Shown in pieces: positions 1 to 9,869 of a stretch of 13,333 nucleotides of DNA. Source of the DNA: Desulfobacterales bacterium (lineage in GTDB: Bacteria; Desulfobacterota; Desulfobacteria; Desulfobacterales; UBA2174_A). Position 1 is the stretch's first letter. Each line of letters opens with the position of its first letter. The stretch spans positions 1-13,333 of the forward strand of contig JALOPD010000083.1 in the NCBI GenBank assembly GCA_025454075.1, in the 5' to 3' direction. A model generated the notes under the pieces. The model worked only from the letters and a program-made list of their open reading frames with translations, had not been told where the DNA came from and ran no database searches. Both the position numbers and the translations under genes were made by a program.

Positions 1-128
1 ACGACGCGCCTGGCCTTGATGAACCGCCTCAGGGCGGTTTCGATGTCCCACATGGGAAAGCCGGTGACGGCGATGTTGTCATACTTGGCGTTGTAGGGAT
101 AGGCGGGAGGAAAATTATAGAGCCCCAA
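1..128 (-). CDS. Unrecognised protein, N-terminal part only (runs off window)
   Basis: An open frame on the minus strand runs off the left edge of the window. It shows strong GC-rich third positions, as expected for coding sequence here, and reads in part YNFPPAYPYNAKYDN and later FPMWDIETALRRFIK. I do not recognise the family. No ATG or GTG with a ribosome site opens this frame: the options are a TTG at 126-128 or an internal ATG at 51-53. An ATG at 145-147 lies in another frame and hits a stop after ten codons. Deleting one base from the four-C run at 123-126 would join that ATG to the long frame (MKLNPHLG-LYNF...). So this is either a frameshifted gene, a sequence error, or a gene with an unusual start. 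It follows the amidotransferase gene on the same strand with a gap of about 70 bases. Confidence 0.4.
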   Translation of the reverse strand, partial: MGLYNFPPAYPYNAKYDNIAVTGFPMWDIETALRRFIKARRV

Positions 129-199
129 GATGCGGATTGAGTTTCATTTTATAACCGCCGGTTTCCAAATGCAAGCGTATTGCAGCCACGCGAAGGGTC

Positions 200-958
200 T
201 CAAAACGAACGGATTTGGCTTGCTGCTTTTACTAAGGCCTGAAAGAGCTTTTGGGAACAAAGATCATCGCGCCAAGTCCCTTCGGGATGCCACTGAACGC
301 CTACGACGAAGCGCTTGGCCGGCAACTCGACGGCTTCGACAACCCCGTCTTTTGCCTGCGCTGCGACTGCCAATCCCTTGGCGATACGCTTCAGTGCCTG
401 GTGGTGCTTGCCGTTGACCCAAAATTCCCGCTTGCCGATGATTTTGTGCAGCCGGCTGCCGGGCTCGATGCGGACGGTGTGGGTGTTGACGGCCTTGTCC
501 GTCTTGGGCGTGTGGCAGATGCTCTCCGGCACCTGGGAGGGGATGTCCTGGTAGAGCGTGCCGCCGAGAGCGACGTTAAGCACCTGGATGCCGCGGCAGA
601 TCCCGAGGACCGGCAGGTTTTTTTCCAGGGCCAGGTTCGCGGCCGCAAGCTCCATCTGGTCTAATGCTTCATCGACTTCGCCCAATCCGGCCAGGGGTTC
701 CTCGCCGTAACGGCGGGGGTGAATGTCGGGGCCGCCGCTCAGGATGATCCCCTGCACCGAATCCAGAATAGTACCCAGGCTTCTCCGGTCCTGGGCCGCC
801 GGGACAATGACCGGTGCCCCTCCTGCGTGCAGGATCGCCTGGCTGTAATCGGAAAAGGTGTAGTCCATGAAGTGGCCCAACGAATACAACCCCCAGGCCC
901 CTCCGGTCAGCCGTGAGCAGGTGATGCCGATCAACGGCGCTTTTTCCTTAACGTTCAT
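200..958 (-). CDS. Class-I glutamine amidotransferase-like gamma-glutamyl hydrolase (PuuD / peptidase C26 family)
   Basis: A 252-residue cytoplasmic protein of the peptidase C26 family, whose members cleave gamma-glutamyl amides such as gamma-glutamyl-GABA (PuuD). The nucleophile elbow GICRGIQ places the catalytic Cys at about residue 121. The second half of the catalytic triad is seen in QWHPE (His 224, Glu 226), and the oxyanion-side loop LSGGPDIHP lies near residue 75. Length is normal for the family (about 250). I chose the ATG at 956-958 because AGGA sits five bases upstream; an in-frame ATG four codons earlier has no ribosome site. It follows the sigma54 regulator by about 50 bases on the same strand, so the two may be co-transcribed. 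The natural substrate cannot be read from sequence. A link to gamma-glutamyl taurine or another gamma-glutamyl amine feeding sulfonate metabolism is speculation. Confidence 0.85.
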   Translation of the reverse strand: MNVKEKAPLIGITCSRLTGGAWGLYSLGHFMDYTFSDYSQAILHAGGAPVIVPAAQDRRSLGTILDSVQGIILSGGPDIHPRRYGEEPLAGLGEVDEALDQMELAAANLALEKNLPVLGICRGIQVLNVALGGTLYQDIPSQVPESICHTPKTDKAVNTHTVRIEPGSRLHKIIGKREFWVNGKHHQALKRIAKGLAVAAQAKDGVVEAVELPAKRFVVGVQWHPEGTWRDDLCSQKLFQALVKAASQIRSF

Positions 959-1010
959 TGAAATCCTCATAAAAGTCTGCAGGAAAAATTAGCCTGGAGG
1001 GCTGAGCCCC

Positions 1011-2399
<1,389 letters not shown>

Positions 2400-2425
2400 G
2401 CTTTTTTCTACCACGACCGGAAAGG

Positions 2426-2451
2426 AAAAAAAAGGCGGCCCATGGGCCGCC
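2426..2451 (-). terminator. Rho-independent terminator after dctM, just upstream of the regulator
   Basis: GGCGGCCCATGGGCCGCC at 2434-2451 is a perfect 18-base palindrome, folding as a 7-bp GC stem with a four-base loop. On the minus strand it is followed by eight T residues (2426-2433). It lies between the dctM stop (2477) and the regulator start (2399 or 2414), so it ends the transporter transcript and leaves fewer than 30 bases before the regulator start codon. Regulator expression may therefore depend on readthrough. Confidence 0.9.
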
Positions 2452-2476
2452 TCTCAATTGTATCGCCTTCTTTGCA

Positions 2477-3793
<1,317 letters not shown>

Positions 3794-3813
3794 CGGTACC
3801 TTTCCTCCTCGAT

Positions 3814-4413
3814 TCAGGTCTCGGAGCCGGCTTGTTCCTCATAGAGGCTGATCCCCGTTTTTGCCGCGAAAAGAGATTTCGCCAGCTCGGATAGGCCTTG
3901 TAGGAGGAGCAGCACCGTCGAGATGGGGATGGCCAGCTTGAGGGGCCAGATAATGGGCATCCAGGGGCTGGTGACGATTTTTTCGTTGAACAGGATGGAT
4001 CGATAGGCAAACTCGCTTCCGACCCACAAGAAGAATAGCAGCGCCGGGAAATAAAGCCCGATGTAGCAGGCGGCGTCCACCAGCCCGCGGGTGCGCGCCG
4101 ACCATTTCCCGTAAAGAAAATCGGTGCGGATGTGCTGCTGGCGCTGCAGGGCATAGGCCGAACCGAGCATGAAAAACATGCCGTATAAAATCTGGCTGAT
4201 ATCGGAGGCCCAGATGGTCGGCGCGTTGAAAAGATAACGGGCGACCACCTCGTAAACCAGGCTCAAGGACATCGGCAGGACCATCCACGCCACGATCTTG
4301 CCGCTCACGATGCTGATCCGGTCGATGAAACGGATGAACCCGGCCAAACCGGCAGAGGCATTATGCAGGCCACCGGTCGGCTTTTTCAAAAGTTCTGCAG
4401 GACGGCATTCCAT
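3814..4413 (-). CDS. dctQ: TRAP transporter small permease subunit (DctQ family)
   Basis: A 199-residue membrane protein with four predicted spans (about residues 36-60, 68-90, 112-136 and 153-175), as expected for the small TRAP subunit that partners DctM. A typical segment is YEVVARYLFNAPTIWASDIS at the end of the first span and start of the second. The start was set at the ATG 4411-4413, preceded by GAGAGGTGG at suitable distance; an upstream in-frame TTG at 4429-4431 would fall inside that ribosome site and is rejected. The initiation context (GAGGTGGTATCGCTATGGAA) is nearly the same as that of the shell gene eutN at 13012-13014. The gene is followed after 20 bases by dctM and preceded by a stem-loop separating it from dctP. 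Confidence 0.93.
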   Translation of the reverse strand: MECRPAELLKKPTGGLHNASAGLAGFIRFIDRISIVSGKIVAWMVLPMSLSLVYEVVARYLFNAPTIWASDISQILYGMFFMLGSAYALQRQQHIRTDFLYGKWSARTRGLVDAACYIGLYFPALLFFLWVGSEFAYRSILFNEKIVTSPWMPIIWPLKLAIPISTVLLLLQGLSELAKSLFAAKTGISLYEEQAGSET

Positions 4414-4430
4414 AGCGATACCACCTCTCA

Positions 4431-4465
4431 AAAAGGCGGGCCGGGAGCCCGTCGCGCCCGGCCCG
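4431..4465 (-). promoter_or_regulatory. Stem-loop with short T run between dctP and dctQ (partial terminator/attenuator)
   Basis: CGGGCCGGG (4437-4445) pairs perfectly with CCCGGCCCG (4457-4465) across an 11-base loop. On the minus strand the stem is followed by CCTTTTTGAG. This looks like a weak intrinsic terminator located eight bases after the dctP stop codon and inside the dctPQM operon. Such a structure would let the binding protein be made in excess over the two membrane subunits. Confidence 0.72.
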
Positions 4466-4473
4466 TTCCATAC

Positions 4474-5604
4474 CTACTTCTTGTCGTAACCGACGATCTT
4501 CTTGTCCATGGCGGTTTTTCCCATGTTGAAATAGGTGCCGTTGGCCCGCGACTGGTAGGGCACGGTCAGGTTCGCCCAATCGACCATGGAGTGCAGGACC
4601 TGCTTGAAGAAGGCATCCTGCTGGGCATACTTTTCCACGACCTGCTGGGCGGCCGCCATGTAGGCCGGGTAGTAGTCGGCCGGGGTGTCGTGCACGATGA
4701 CCTTGTCCTCGGTCACGAACTTCTTAAGCGCTTTGCTGTTCTGACTCACGTTCCAGTTCATGGTGTCGGAAATCAGGCTCATGATGCCGCCTTGAAAGAT
4801 CGCCTGGAGGTCCTTCGGCAGCTTGTTCCACCAGTCGAGGTTGACATAGATATCGCCGATGGAAATCGCCTGGTGCAGGCCTTGGATGTAGTAGTGCTTC
4901 CAGACGCTGTTCAGGCCGAGGGCCTGGTCGTCCGCCGGGCTGATCCACTCGGCCGCGTCGATGACCCCACGCTGGGCAGAGGGGACGATTTCGCCGCCGG
5001 GCATGGAAACGGTGGGGATGCCGAGCACTTTAAAAGACTCGGCCGGGATGCCGGGGGGCGAGCGGAATTTCATCTTCTTCAAGTCCTCGACGGAGTTCAC
5101 CGGCTTGGAGAACCAGCCATAGGGTTCCGGGCCCATGGGCATGCACAGAAAGCCCTTGACCTTGAATTTGAGGATTTCGGTGAAGTATTTCTGGTAGAGC
5201 TCGTCGCCGCCGCCGTCATAGATCCAGGACATCACGCTGGTCTGGTCCAGCCCGACGCCCAATCCGGCCGTAGGTGCCGAAAACAGAAGCCCCGCCGGGT
5301 GCTTGCCTGACCAATAGTGGGTCCAGGCAAAGCCGCCGTTGACGATGTTGTTGTTGACCGCATCCAGGATTTCGAAGGCCCCGACGACAGCGCCGGCGGG
5401 CAGCACTTCGACTTTCAGCCGGCCGGCGGACATGGCGTCGACACGGACGGCCATACGTTCGATCAGCTTGAAATAGATACTGGAGCTCGGAACCGCCGTC
5501 TGGATTTTTAGGTTGTAGTTCTGGGCCTGGGCATCGTTCAGCCCCACACCGGCCAGGCAAAAAACAAAAGCCAACAGGAAACATCCGGTCATCTTCTTCT
5601 TCAT
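4474..5604 (-). CDS. dctP: TRAP transporter periplasmic substrate-binding protein (TakP-like DctP), probable isethionate binder
   Basis: A 376-residue secreted binding protein. Residues 1-27 are a Sec signal peptide: MKKK, a hydrophobic core, and cleavage after AQA. The mature part matches TRAP solute-binding proteins of the TakP / mannitol-chloroaromatic subgroup, longer than the 330-residue classical DctP type. Visible family features are Arg 181 in MKFRSPPG, the position that normally salt-bridges the ligand's acidic group, and DAAEWISPADDQALGL (about 216-231), the conserved ligand-site and hinge segment. The start ATG at 5602-5604 has GGAGGGAGGA just upstream. It is the first gene of the minus-strand transporter operon, about 120 bases below a predicted -24/-12 promoter. 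Isethionate as ligand is inferred from the adjacent divergent islAB genes; another sulfonate such as sulfoacetate cannot be excluded by eye. Confidence 0.9.
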   Translation of the reverse strand: MKKKMTGCFLLAFVFCLAGVGLNDAQAQNYNLKIQTAVPSSSIYFKLIERMAVRVDAMSAGRLKVEVLPAGAVVGAFEILDAVNNNIVNGGFAWTHYWSGKHPAGLLFSAPTAGLGVGLDQTSVMSWIYDGGGDELYQKYFTEILKFKVKGFLCMPMGPEPYGWFSKPVNSVEDLKKMKFRSPPGIPAESFKVLGIPTVSMPGGEIVPSAQRGVIDAAEWISPADDQALGLNSVWKHYYIQGLHQAISIGDIYVNLDWWNKLPKDLQAIFQGGIMSLISDTMNWNVSQNSKALKKFVTEDKVIVHDTPADYYPAYMAAAQQVVEKYAQQDAFFKQVLHSMVDWANLTVPYQSRANGTYFNMGKTAMDKKIVGYDKK

Positions 5605-5733
5605 TTAGGTCCTCCCTCCATCAACAGTTGTTTTTCCAAGGTCACATTGCCGAATGGCACTACCGAATTTATTTTAGTTTCAAATACCTCCTTTCGGCTG
5701 GAACGGATTGTGCTCGGTTGATAAAGGGGGCAA

Positions 5734-5749
5734 AGCAATATCCAGGCCA
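5734..5749 (-). promoter_or_regulatory. Sigma54 (-24/-12) promoter for dctPQM
   Basis: On the minus strand the sequence is TGGCCTGGATATTGCT. It has GG and GC separated by exactly ten bases, TGGC in the -24 box and a perfect TTGCT -12 box, against the consensus TGGCACNNNNNTTGCW. Transcription would begin near 5723, about 119 bases upstream of the dctP start codon. Candidate enhancer sites lie 120-265 bases upstream. Confidence 0.75.
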
Positions 5750-5870
5750 TTAAAAAGATTAACGAGACACCCGTCGGCTCTGTAGCAATGCTCCGTTTTT
5801 TTGTATATTAGTTTTAATTTCAAATGGCTATATTGAAACACATCGTGCCCGGCAATCCAGCTTAAAACAC

Positions 5871-5888
5871 CGATACAGCTCTGTATCG
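5871..5888. promoter_or_regulatory. Inverted repeat CGATACAG-CT-CTGTATCG (possible operator or activator site)
   Basis: Perfect 8-base arms separated by two bases. Its sequence is unrelated to the TTGCAA-type palindrome nearby. It starts 122 bases upstream of the dctP-side -24 box, a usual distance for an enhancer site, but it could equally be the operator of a different regulator. Confidence 0.55.
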
Positions 5889-5916
5889 ATTTCTAAGTGG
5901 TGGTTATTATGCCGGT

Positions 5917-5952
5917 GATGCACTTATGCGACCATTGTTGCAATAGCGCATC
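5917..5952. promoter_or_regulatory. Two degenerate copies of the enhancer palindrome
   Basis: GATGCACTTATGCGAC at 5917-5932 and GTTGCAATAGCGCATC at 5937-5952 match the perfect palindrome at 5999-6014 at 11 and 13 of 16 positions. The two copies start 20 bases apart, about two helical turns, so activator dimers bound there would lie on the same DNA face. They sit between the two predicted sigma54 promoters. Confidence 0.5.
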
Positions 5953-5998
5953 ACAAGAACTCCCGGTGATTACAGTCAATCTTTTCTATAAGCCAAAA

Positions 5999-6014
5999 GT
6001 TGCAATATTGCAAC
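5999..6014. promoter_or_regulatory. Perfect palindrome GTTGCAATATTGCAAC, probable upstream activator sequence
   Basis: A 16-base sequence identical to its own reverse complement, of the TTGCAA-TA-TTGCAA type expected for a dimeric Fis-type helix-turn-helix activator. It ends 149 bases upstream of the islA-side -24 box and 250 bases from the dctP-side one. That placement suits an enhancer acting by DNA looping on both promoters. The sigma54 activator encoded at 1011-2399 is the only regulator in the window and the most likely binder. Confidence 0.68.
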
Positions 6015-6163
6015 GTTTTTGCGTTGGATCCATTTGACAATCTGCGCGATTTCAATCTGTAAGTGATTTCGAGCTCTTCAGAATTTAACCCTTTCTGCGG
6101 CACAAGTGTTGGAAAAGATCGATTTTGATCAATTAGCGCGCTTTTTGGGCTGTTGGCAAACGA

Positions 6164-6179
6164 AGGCATGAGAATTGCT
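6164..6179 (+). promoter_or_regulatory. Sigma54 (-24/-12) promoter for islAB
   Basis: The sequence is AGGCATGAGAATTGCT. GG (6165-6166) and GC (6177-6178) are separated by exactly ten bases; GGCA and TTGCT match consensus. The first base and the last base of the -24 box differ from consensus. Predicted start near 6190, giving a leader of about 170 bases before islA. Confidence 0.72.
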
Positions 6180-6358
6180 AACCATATCTTAGTGCGGAAT
6201 CACCAATCGGGCCCAGCGCCTCAGCGTGTGCCGCCCGATTTGCTCAAAAGAAGTGTGAGGAATAAGCGTTCGGCGCAATCACCCGGAACCGGGAGAAGCG
6301 AACACCATGGGGTCCCGGGGAAAACCAATCCATCCCTAAATCAACAAGGAGAGACCAT

Positions 6359-8845
6359 ATGGAATGCTGTGACGTATTATCGCCCCATGAAGCACGACTG
6401 CAGGAAGAAATGCAGGGCCGCGCCGCCAAGTACGAGAAGGGCCGCGAGCGGGTCTTCCGCATCATGAAGAGCTTCCAGATGCAGCGCCCCAAGATCGACG
6501 TGGAGCGCGCCAAATACTTCACCGAATCGATGATGCAGACCGAAGGGCAACACCTGACCCTGCGCTGGGCCAAGGCCCTGAAGCACATCGCCGAGAACAT
6601 GACCGTCTACATCGACGATCATCAACTCCTGGTCGGACGGTCCGGGCACCAGGGACGCTACGGCATCCTCTACCCCGAGCTGGACGGTGATTTCCTCGAT
6701 CTGGCCATTGAGCAGCTTTCCGAGCGGGTCCAGTCCCCCTTCGACATCACCCCCGAAGACGCCCGGGTGGTGATCGACGAGATCGCCCCTTTCTGGAAAG
6801 GTAAAACCTTCCATGAAGCGCTGGCCGAAGCCCTGCCCGAGGAGACCCTCCGGCACACGTACGACCCGAAGGACGTCCTGACCTCACGTTTCATCGTCAA
6901 CGAGACCGCCTCCTTCCGGTCCTCGATCCAGTGGGTCCACGACTATGAAAAGGTGCTGAAGAAGGGCTTCAAAGGCATACGCAAGGAAGCCGAGGAGCGC
7001 CTGCAGGCGCTGGACCCGTTCAGCCCGGTGGACAATGTCGAAAAGAAGCCGTTCCTGGAAGCCATTGTGACCGTGTGCGACGCGATCGTCCTGTGGGCCA
7101 AGCGGCATGCGCGCCTGGCTGCAAAGATGGCGGCCAAGGAAAAGGACCCCCAGCGCAAGGCCGAGCTCACGGAGATCGCCCGGATTTGCAAACGCGTCCC
7201 GGAGCATCCGGCGACGACGTTCCATGAAGCCATGCAGTCCCAGTGGTTTGTCCAGATGTTCTCGCGCATCGAGCAGAAGACCGGCACGATCATCTCCAAC
7301 GGTCGCATGGACCAGTACCTCTATCCCTATTTCAAGAAGGACATGGACGAAGGGCGGCTCACCGAGGAGAAAGCGATCGAGCTGCTGGAGTGCATGTGGG
7401 TGTCCATGGCCCAGTTCATCGACCTTTACATCTCTCCGACCGGCGGCGCCTTCAACGAAGGCTATGCCCACTGGGAAGCCGTCACCATCGGCGGCCAGAC
7501 CAAAACGGGGTACGACGCCACCAATGAGCTGAGCTACCTCTTCCTGAAATCCAAGCGCGAGTTCCCGATGCACTACCCGGACCTGGCCGCCCGGATCCAC
7601 TCCCGCTCGCCCGAGCGCTTTCTCTGGGAGGTGGCCGAGACCATCAAGGAAGGCTCGGGCTTCCCCAAGCTGATCAACGACGAGGAGGTCGTCCCGCTGT
7701 ATTTGTCCAAGGGGGCCACCTTCGAAGAAGTTCTGGACTACGCGGTGTCGGGCTGCTCCGAGGCCCGCATGCCCAACCGCGACACCTATACCAGCGGCTG
7801 CGCCTACATCAACTTTGCGGCCGCCCTGGAGATGACCCTGTACAACGGCCGGATGAAGAAGTACGGGGACGAGCAGATCGGGCTGCAGACCGGCGACCCG
7901 CGCAATTTCAGCACCTGGGAGGAGTTCTGGAACGCCTACCTGGCGCACCAGACCGACTTCATCAAGCACGCCTTCATTCAGCAGCACCACATCATCCGCC
8001 TGCGGGCCAAGCACTTTGCCGTGCCGCTCGGCTCTGCGCTGCACGACCTGTGCATGCAGCACTGCATCGACCTGCACCAGCCCAAGATCCCCGGCGGCAT
8101 CGACCTGGGCTACTTCGAGTTCATGGGCTACGGCACGGTGGTGGATTCGCTCTCGGCGATCAAGAAACTCGTGTTCGAGGAAAAGAAGGTCACGATGGCC
8201 GAGCTGCTCGACGCCGTTTCGAACAACTTCGAGGGCAAAGAAGACCTGCGCCACATGCTGATGAACGTGCCCTGCTACGGCAACAACGACCCGTACGCGG
8301 ACAGCATCGCCAAGGCCGTCGACCGTGCGGCGGTGGAGTTCACCCATAAATACTCCAAGGAACTCGGGGTGCACCTCGACCTGCGGCTCGTGCCCTTCAC
8401 CTCGCACGTGCCTTTCGGCAAGGTGGTGAGCGCCACCCCCAACGGCCGCAAGGCCTGGACCCCGCTGTCCGACGGCTCTTCGGCCTCCCAGGGCGCCGAC
8501 AAGCATGGGCCGACCGCGGTCCTGATGTCCAACTTCACCACCAAGAACTACGACTACCGGGAGCGAGCGGCACGGTTGTTGAACATCAAGTTCACCCCCA
8601 AGTGCGTGGCCGGCGACGAAGGCACGCGCAAGCTGGTCTCCTTCATTCGCACCTGGTGCGACCTGAAGCTCTGGCACGTCCAGTTCAATGTCATCAACCA
8701 GCAGACGCTGCTCGCGGCCCAGCGCGAGCCGGAAAAGTACCGGGGCCTGGTCGTCAGGATCGCGGGCTACAGCGCCTATTTCGTGGATCTGTCCCCCGAC
8801 CTGCAGAACGACCTGATCGCGCGGACCGGGCACGAGCAGATGTAA
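6359..8845 (+). CDS. islA: Glycyl radical enzyme, isethionate sulfite-lyase
   Basis: An 828-residue glycyl radical enzyme that cleaves the C-S bond of isethionate to give acetaldehyde and sulfite. The thiyl-forming Cys is C466 in [13 protein letters not shown], followed by the base E468. The radical Gly is G803 in [10 protein letters not shown] near the C-terminus. Residues reported for substrate binding in Bilophila/Desulfovibrio IslA (R189, Q193, W374, C468, E470, R678, F682, G805, from memory) all appear here at a constant offset of -2: R187, Q191, W372, C466, E468, R676, F680, G803. That is strong evidence for IslA rather than choline, diol or dihydroxypropanesulfonate enzymes. The start is the ATG at 6359-6361 with AAGGAG seven bases upstream, and the offset supports it. 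No long N-terminal encapsulation extension is seen. islB follows 56 bases later. Expression is probably from the sigma54 promoter at 6164. Confidence 0.92.
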   Translation: MECCDVLSPHEARLQEEMQGRAAKYEKGRERVFRIMKSFQMQRPKIDVERAKYFTESMMQTEGQHLTLRWAKALKHIAENMTVYIDDHQLLVGRSGHQGRYGILYPELDGDFLDLAIEQLSERVQSPFDITPEDARVVIDEIAPFWKGKTFHEALAEALPEETLRHTYDPKDVLTSRFIVNETASFRSSIQWVHDYEKVLKKGFKGIRKEAEERLQALDPFSPVDNVEKKPFLEAIVTVCDAIVLWAKRHARLAAKMAAKEKDPQRKAELTEIARICKRVPEHPATTFHEAMQSQWFVQMFSRIEQKTGTIISNGRMDQYLYPYFKKDMDEGRLTEEKAIELLECMWVSMAQFIDLYISPTGGAFNEGYAHWEAVTIGGQTKTGYDATNELSYLFLKSKREFPMHYPDLAARIHSRSPERFLWEVAETIKEGSGFPKLINDEEVVPLYLSKGATFEEVLDYAVSGCSEARMPNRDTYTSGCAYINFAAALEMTLYNGRMKKYGDEQIGLQTGDPRNFSTWEEFWNAYLAHQTDFIKHAFIQQHHIIRLRAKHFAVPLGSALHDLCMQHCIDLHQPKIPGGIDLGYFEFMGYGTVVDSLSAIKKLVFEEKKVTMAELLDAVSNNFEGKEDLRHMLMNVPCYGNNDPYADSIAKAVDRAAVEFTHKYSKELGVHLDLRLVPFTSHVPFGKVVSATPNGRKAWTPLSDGSSASQGADKHGPTAVLMSNFTTKNYDYRERAARLLNIKFTPKCVAGDEGTRKLVSFIRTWCDLKLWHVQFNVINQQTLLAAQREPEKYRGLVVRIAGYSAYFVDLSPDLQNDLIARTGHEQM

Positions 8846-8861
8846 CCTGCGGCAGCCTTCT

Positions 8862-8890
8862 CCGGGCCGCCGTCCACAACGGCGGCCTGG
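8862..8890 (+). promoter_or_regulatory. Stable stem-loop between islA and islB
   Basis: GGCCGCCGT (8865-8873) pairs perfectly with ACGGCGGCC (8879-8887) over a five-base CCACA loop. One G-T pair and two more C-G pairs extend it to 12 pairs (8862-8890). No T run follows, so it is not a terminator. It occupies most of the 56-base gap and ends just before the islB ribosome site (GGAG at 8893-8896). It may protect the islA 3' end or limit islB translation. Confidence 0.75.
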
Positions 8891-8901
8891 ATGGAGACCG
8901 A

Positions 8902-9864
8902 ATGAAGAATTCCGGCATCGTTTTCAACATCCAGAAGTACTCCGTGCACGACGGTCCGGGGATCCGAACCGTCGTTTTTCTCAAGGGCTGCCCGCTGCGC
9001 TGCCGCTGGTGCAGCAACCCGGAGTCCCAGAAACCGCAGCCGCAGCTCGTCTACAACCGCAACAAGTGCCTGACGCTGGAGCACTGCGTGCGCTGCCTGG
9101 AGGTGTGCACGGCGGGCGCGATCAAGAGCGGCGAGGGGGGCCGGGTCGAGATCGACCGGGAGGTCTGCACCGAGTGCCTGCTCTGCACCAAGGCCTGCCC
9201 GTCGCTCGCCCTGAACGTCTACGGCGAGAGCATGACGGTGGAGCAGGTGATCGGCAAGGTGGAAGAGGACTCGGTCTTTTACTCGCGATCGGGCGGCGGC
9301 CTCACCATCGGCGGCGGCGAGCCGATGCACCAGGCGGAGTTCGCCGTCGCCATCCTGAAAGAGGCCAAGCGCCGCCGGATCAACACCGCTATGGAGACCT
9401 GCGGCTTCTGCAGCTGGGAGGCCCTCGAAAGCGCCTGTGAACTGTTGGACACTTTGCTTTACGACGTGAAAAGCATGGACCCCGAAAAGCACCGGGTCTT
9501 CACAGGGGTTTCCAACGAACTGGTCCTGGAGAACCTCGAGAGAGTCCGGGAAGCCTTCCCGGGTCTTCCGGTGTGGGTGCGCACCCCGATCGTTCCGGGA
9601 TTCAACGACGACCCGGAAGAGATCCGGCGCGTGCTGGAGCATATCCAGGGCATGCCCAACACCTGGTTCGAAGCGTTGGACTACCATCGCATGGGCAAGC
9701 CCAAGTACGAATACCTGGGCCTCGACTTTCCCATGGGCGACCGGAAATTGGATGAAGAGAAAATCCGACGGATCCGCCAGATGGTCCGATCCGAGTTCCC
9801 GCACCTGCGCTCCCCGGGGACGGCTGAAAACGGAAACCTTCCGAACGCGGCTTCACAGCGGTAA
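8902..9864 (+). CDS. islB: Radical SAM activating enzyme for the glycyl radical lyase
   Basis: A 320-residue activase that uses S-adenosylmethionine and a [4Fe-4S] cluster to place the radical on G803 of IslA. The radical-SAM motif CX3CX2C is C30, C34 and C37 (GCPLRCRWC). An inserted ferredoxin-like domain carries two further cluster motifs: C56/C62/C65/C69 and C89/C92/C95/C99. The SAM-binding GGE motif appears in GGGLTIGGGEP, and VWVRTPIVPGFND is typical of the family's C-terminal half. The start is the ATG at 8902-8904 with GGAG five bases before it and the normal N-terminus NIQKYSVHDGPGIRTVVFLKG; an upstream extension in the same frame overlaps islA and is rejected. The last fifteen or so residues form a polar tail. 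The gene is second in the islAB operon and is followed by a structured 3' region and a terminator. Confidence 0.95.
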   Translation: MKNSGIVFNIQKYSVHDGPGIRTVVFLKGCPLRCRWCSNPESQKPQPQLVYNRNKCLTLEHCVRCLEVCTAGAIKSGEGGRVEIDREVCTECLLCTKACPSLALNVYGESMTVEQVIGKVEEDSVFYSRSGGGLTIGGGEPMHQAEFAVAILKEAKRRRINTAMETCGFCSWEALESACELLDTLLYDVKSMDPEKHRVFTGVSNELVLENLERVREAFPGLPVWVRTPIVPGFNDDPEEIRRVLEHIQGMPNTWFEALDYHRMGKPKYEYLGLDFPMGDRKLDEEKIRRIRQMVRSEFPHLRSPGTAENGNLPNAASQR

Positions 9865-9869
9865 TAGAC

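Larger units (their letters stand above)
5605..6358. other. Divergent control region between dctPQM and islAB
   Basis: 754 bases without a convincing gene, clearly AT-richer than the flanking coding DNA. It holds two oppositely directed -24/-12 promoters, a perfect palindrome with two degenerate copies, a second dyad, and a possible sigma70-like pair (TTGACA at 6034-6039, TGTAAG at 6058-6063, 18-base gap, weak -10). The islA leader from the predicted start near 6190 to 6358 is about 170 bases and includes a small CCCGG-AA-CCGGG hairpin. Short open frames here (for example on the minus strand 5951-6169) have no ribosome site, non-coding composition, and overlap the binding sites. Confidence 0.85.

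Noticed and set aside
5951..6169. 72-codon minus-strand frame in the divergent region
   Set aside because: No ribosome site, overlaps the perfect palindrome and part of the predicted islA promoter, and its composition is not like the genes in the window.
6154..6169. TGGCAAACGAAGGCAT as an islA sigma54 promoter
   Set aside because: Looks like a -24 box but GG and GC are separated by nine rather than ten bases; the overlapping site at 6164-6179 has the exact spacing.
6229..6244. TGCCGCCCGATTTGCT as a sigma54 promoter
   Set aside because: The -12 box is good but the essential GG of the -24 box is missing.
6884..8833. Long open frame (649 codons) on the minus strand opposite islA
   Set aside because: It is the antisense shadow of a GC-rich gene: the plus-strand product has all catalytic motifs, while the reverse product is rich in Val/Gly/Leu/His with no recognisable domain.
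6359..8845. Alternative identity as dihydroxypropanesulfonate lyase/dehydratase, choline lyase or diol dehydratase
   Set aside because: The set R187, Q191, W372, C466, E468, R676, F680 and G803 falls at a constant offset from IslA numbering as I recall it, and the neighbouring acetaldehyde-type dehydrogenase fits a C2 product. A tree would be the decisive test.
8776..9804. Minus-strand open frame of 342 codons opposite islB
   Set aside because: IslB has all three iron-sulfur motifs on the plus strand; the reverse frame has no domain and a composition typical of antisense frames.
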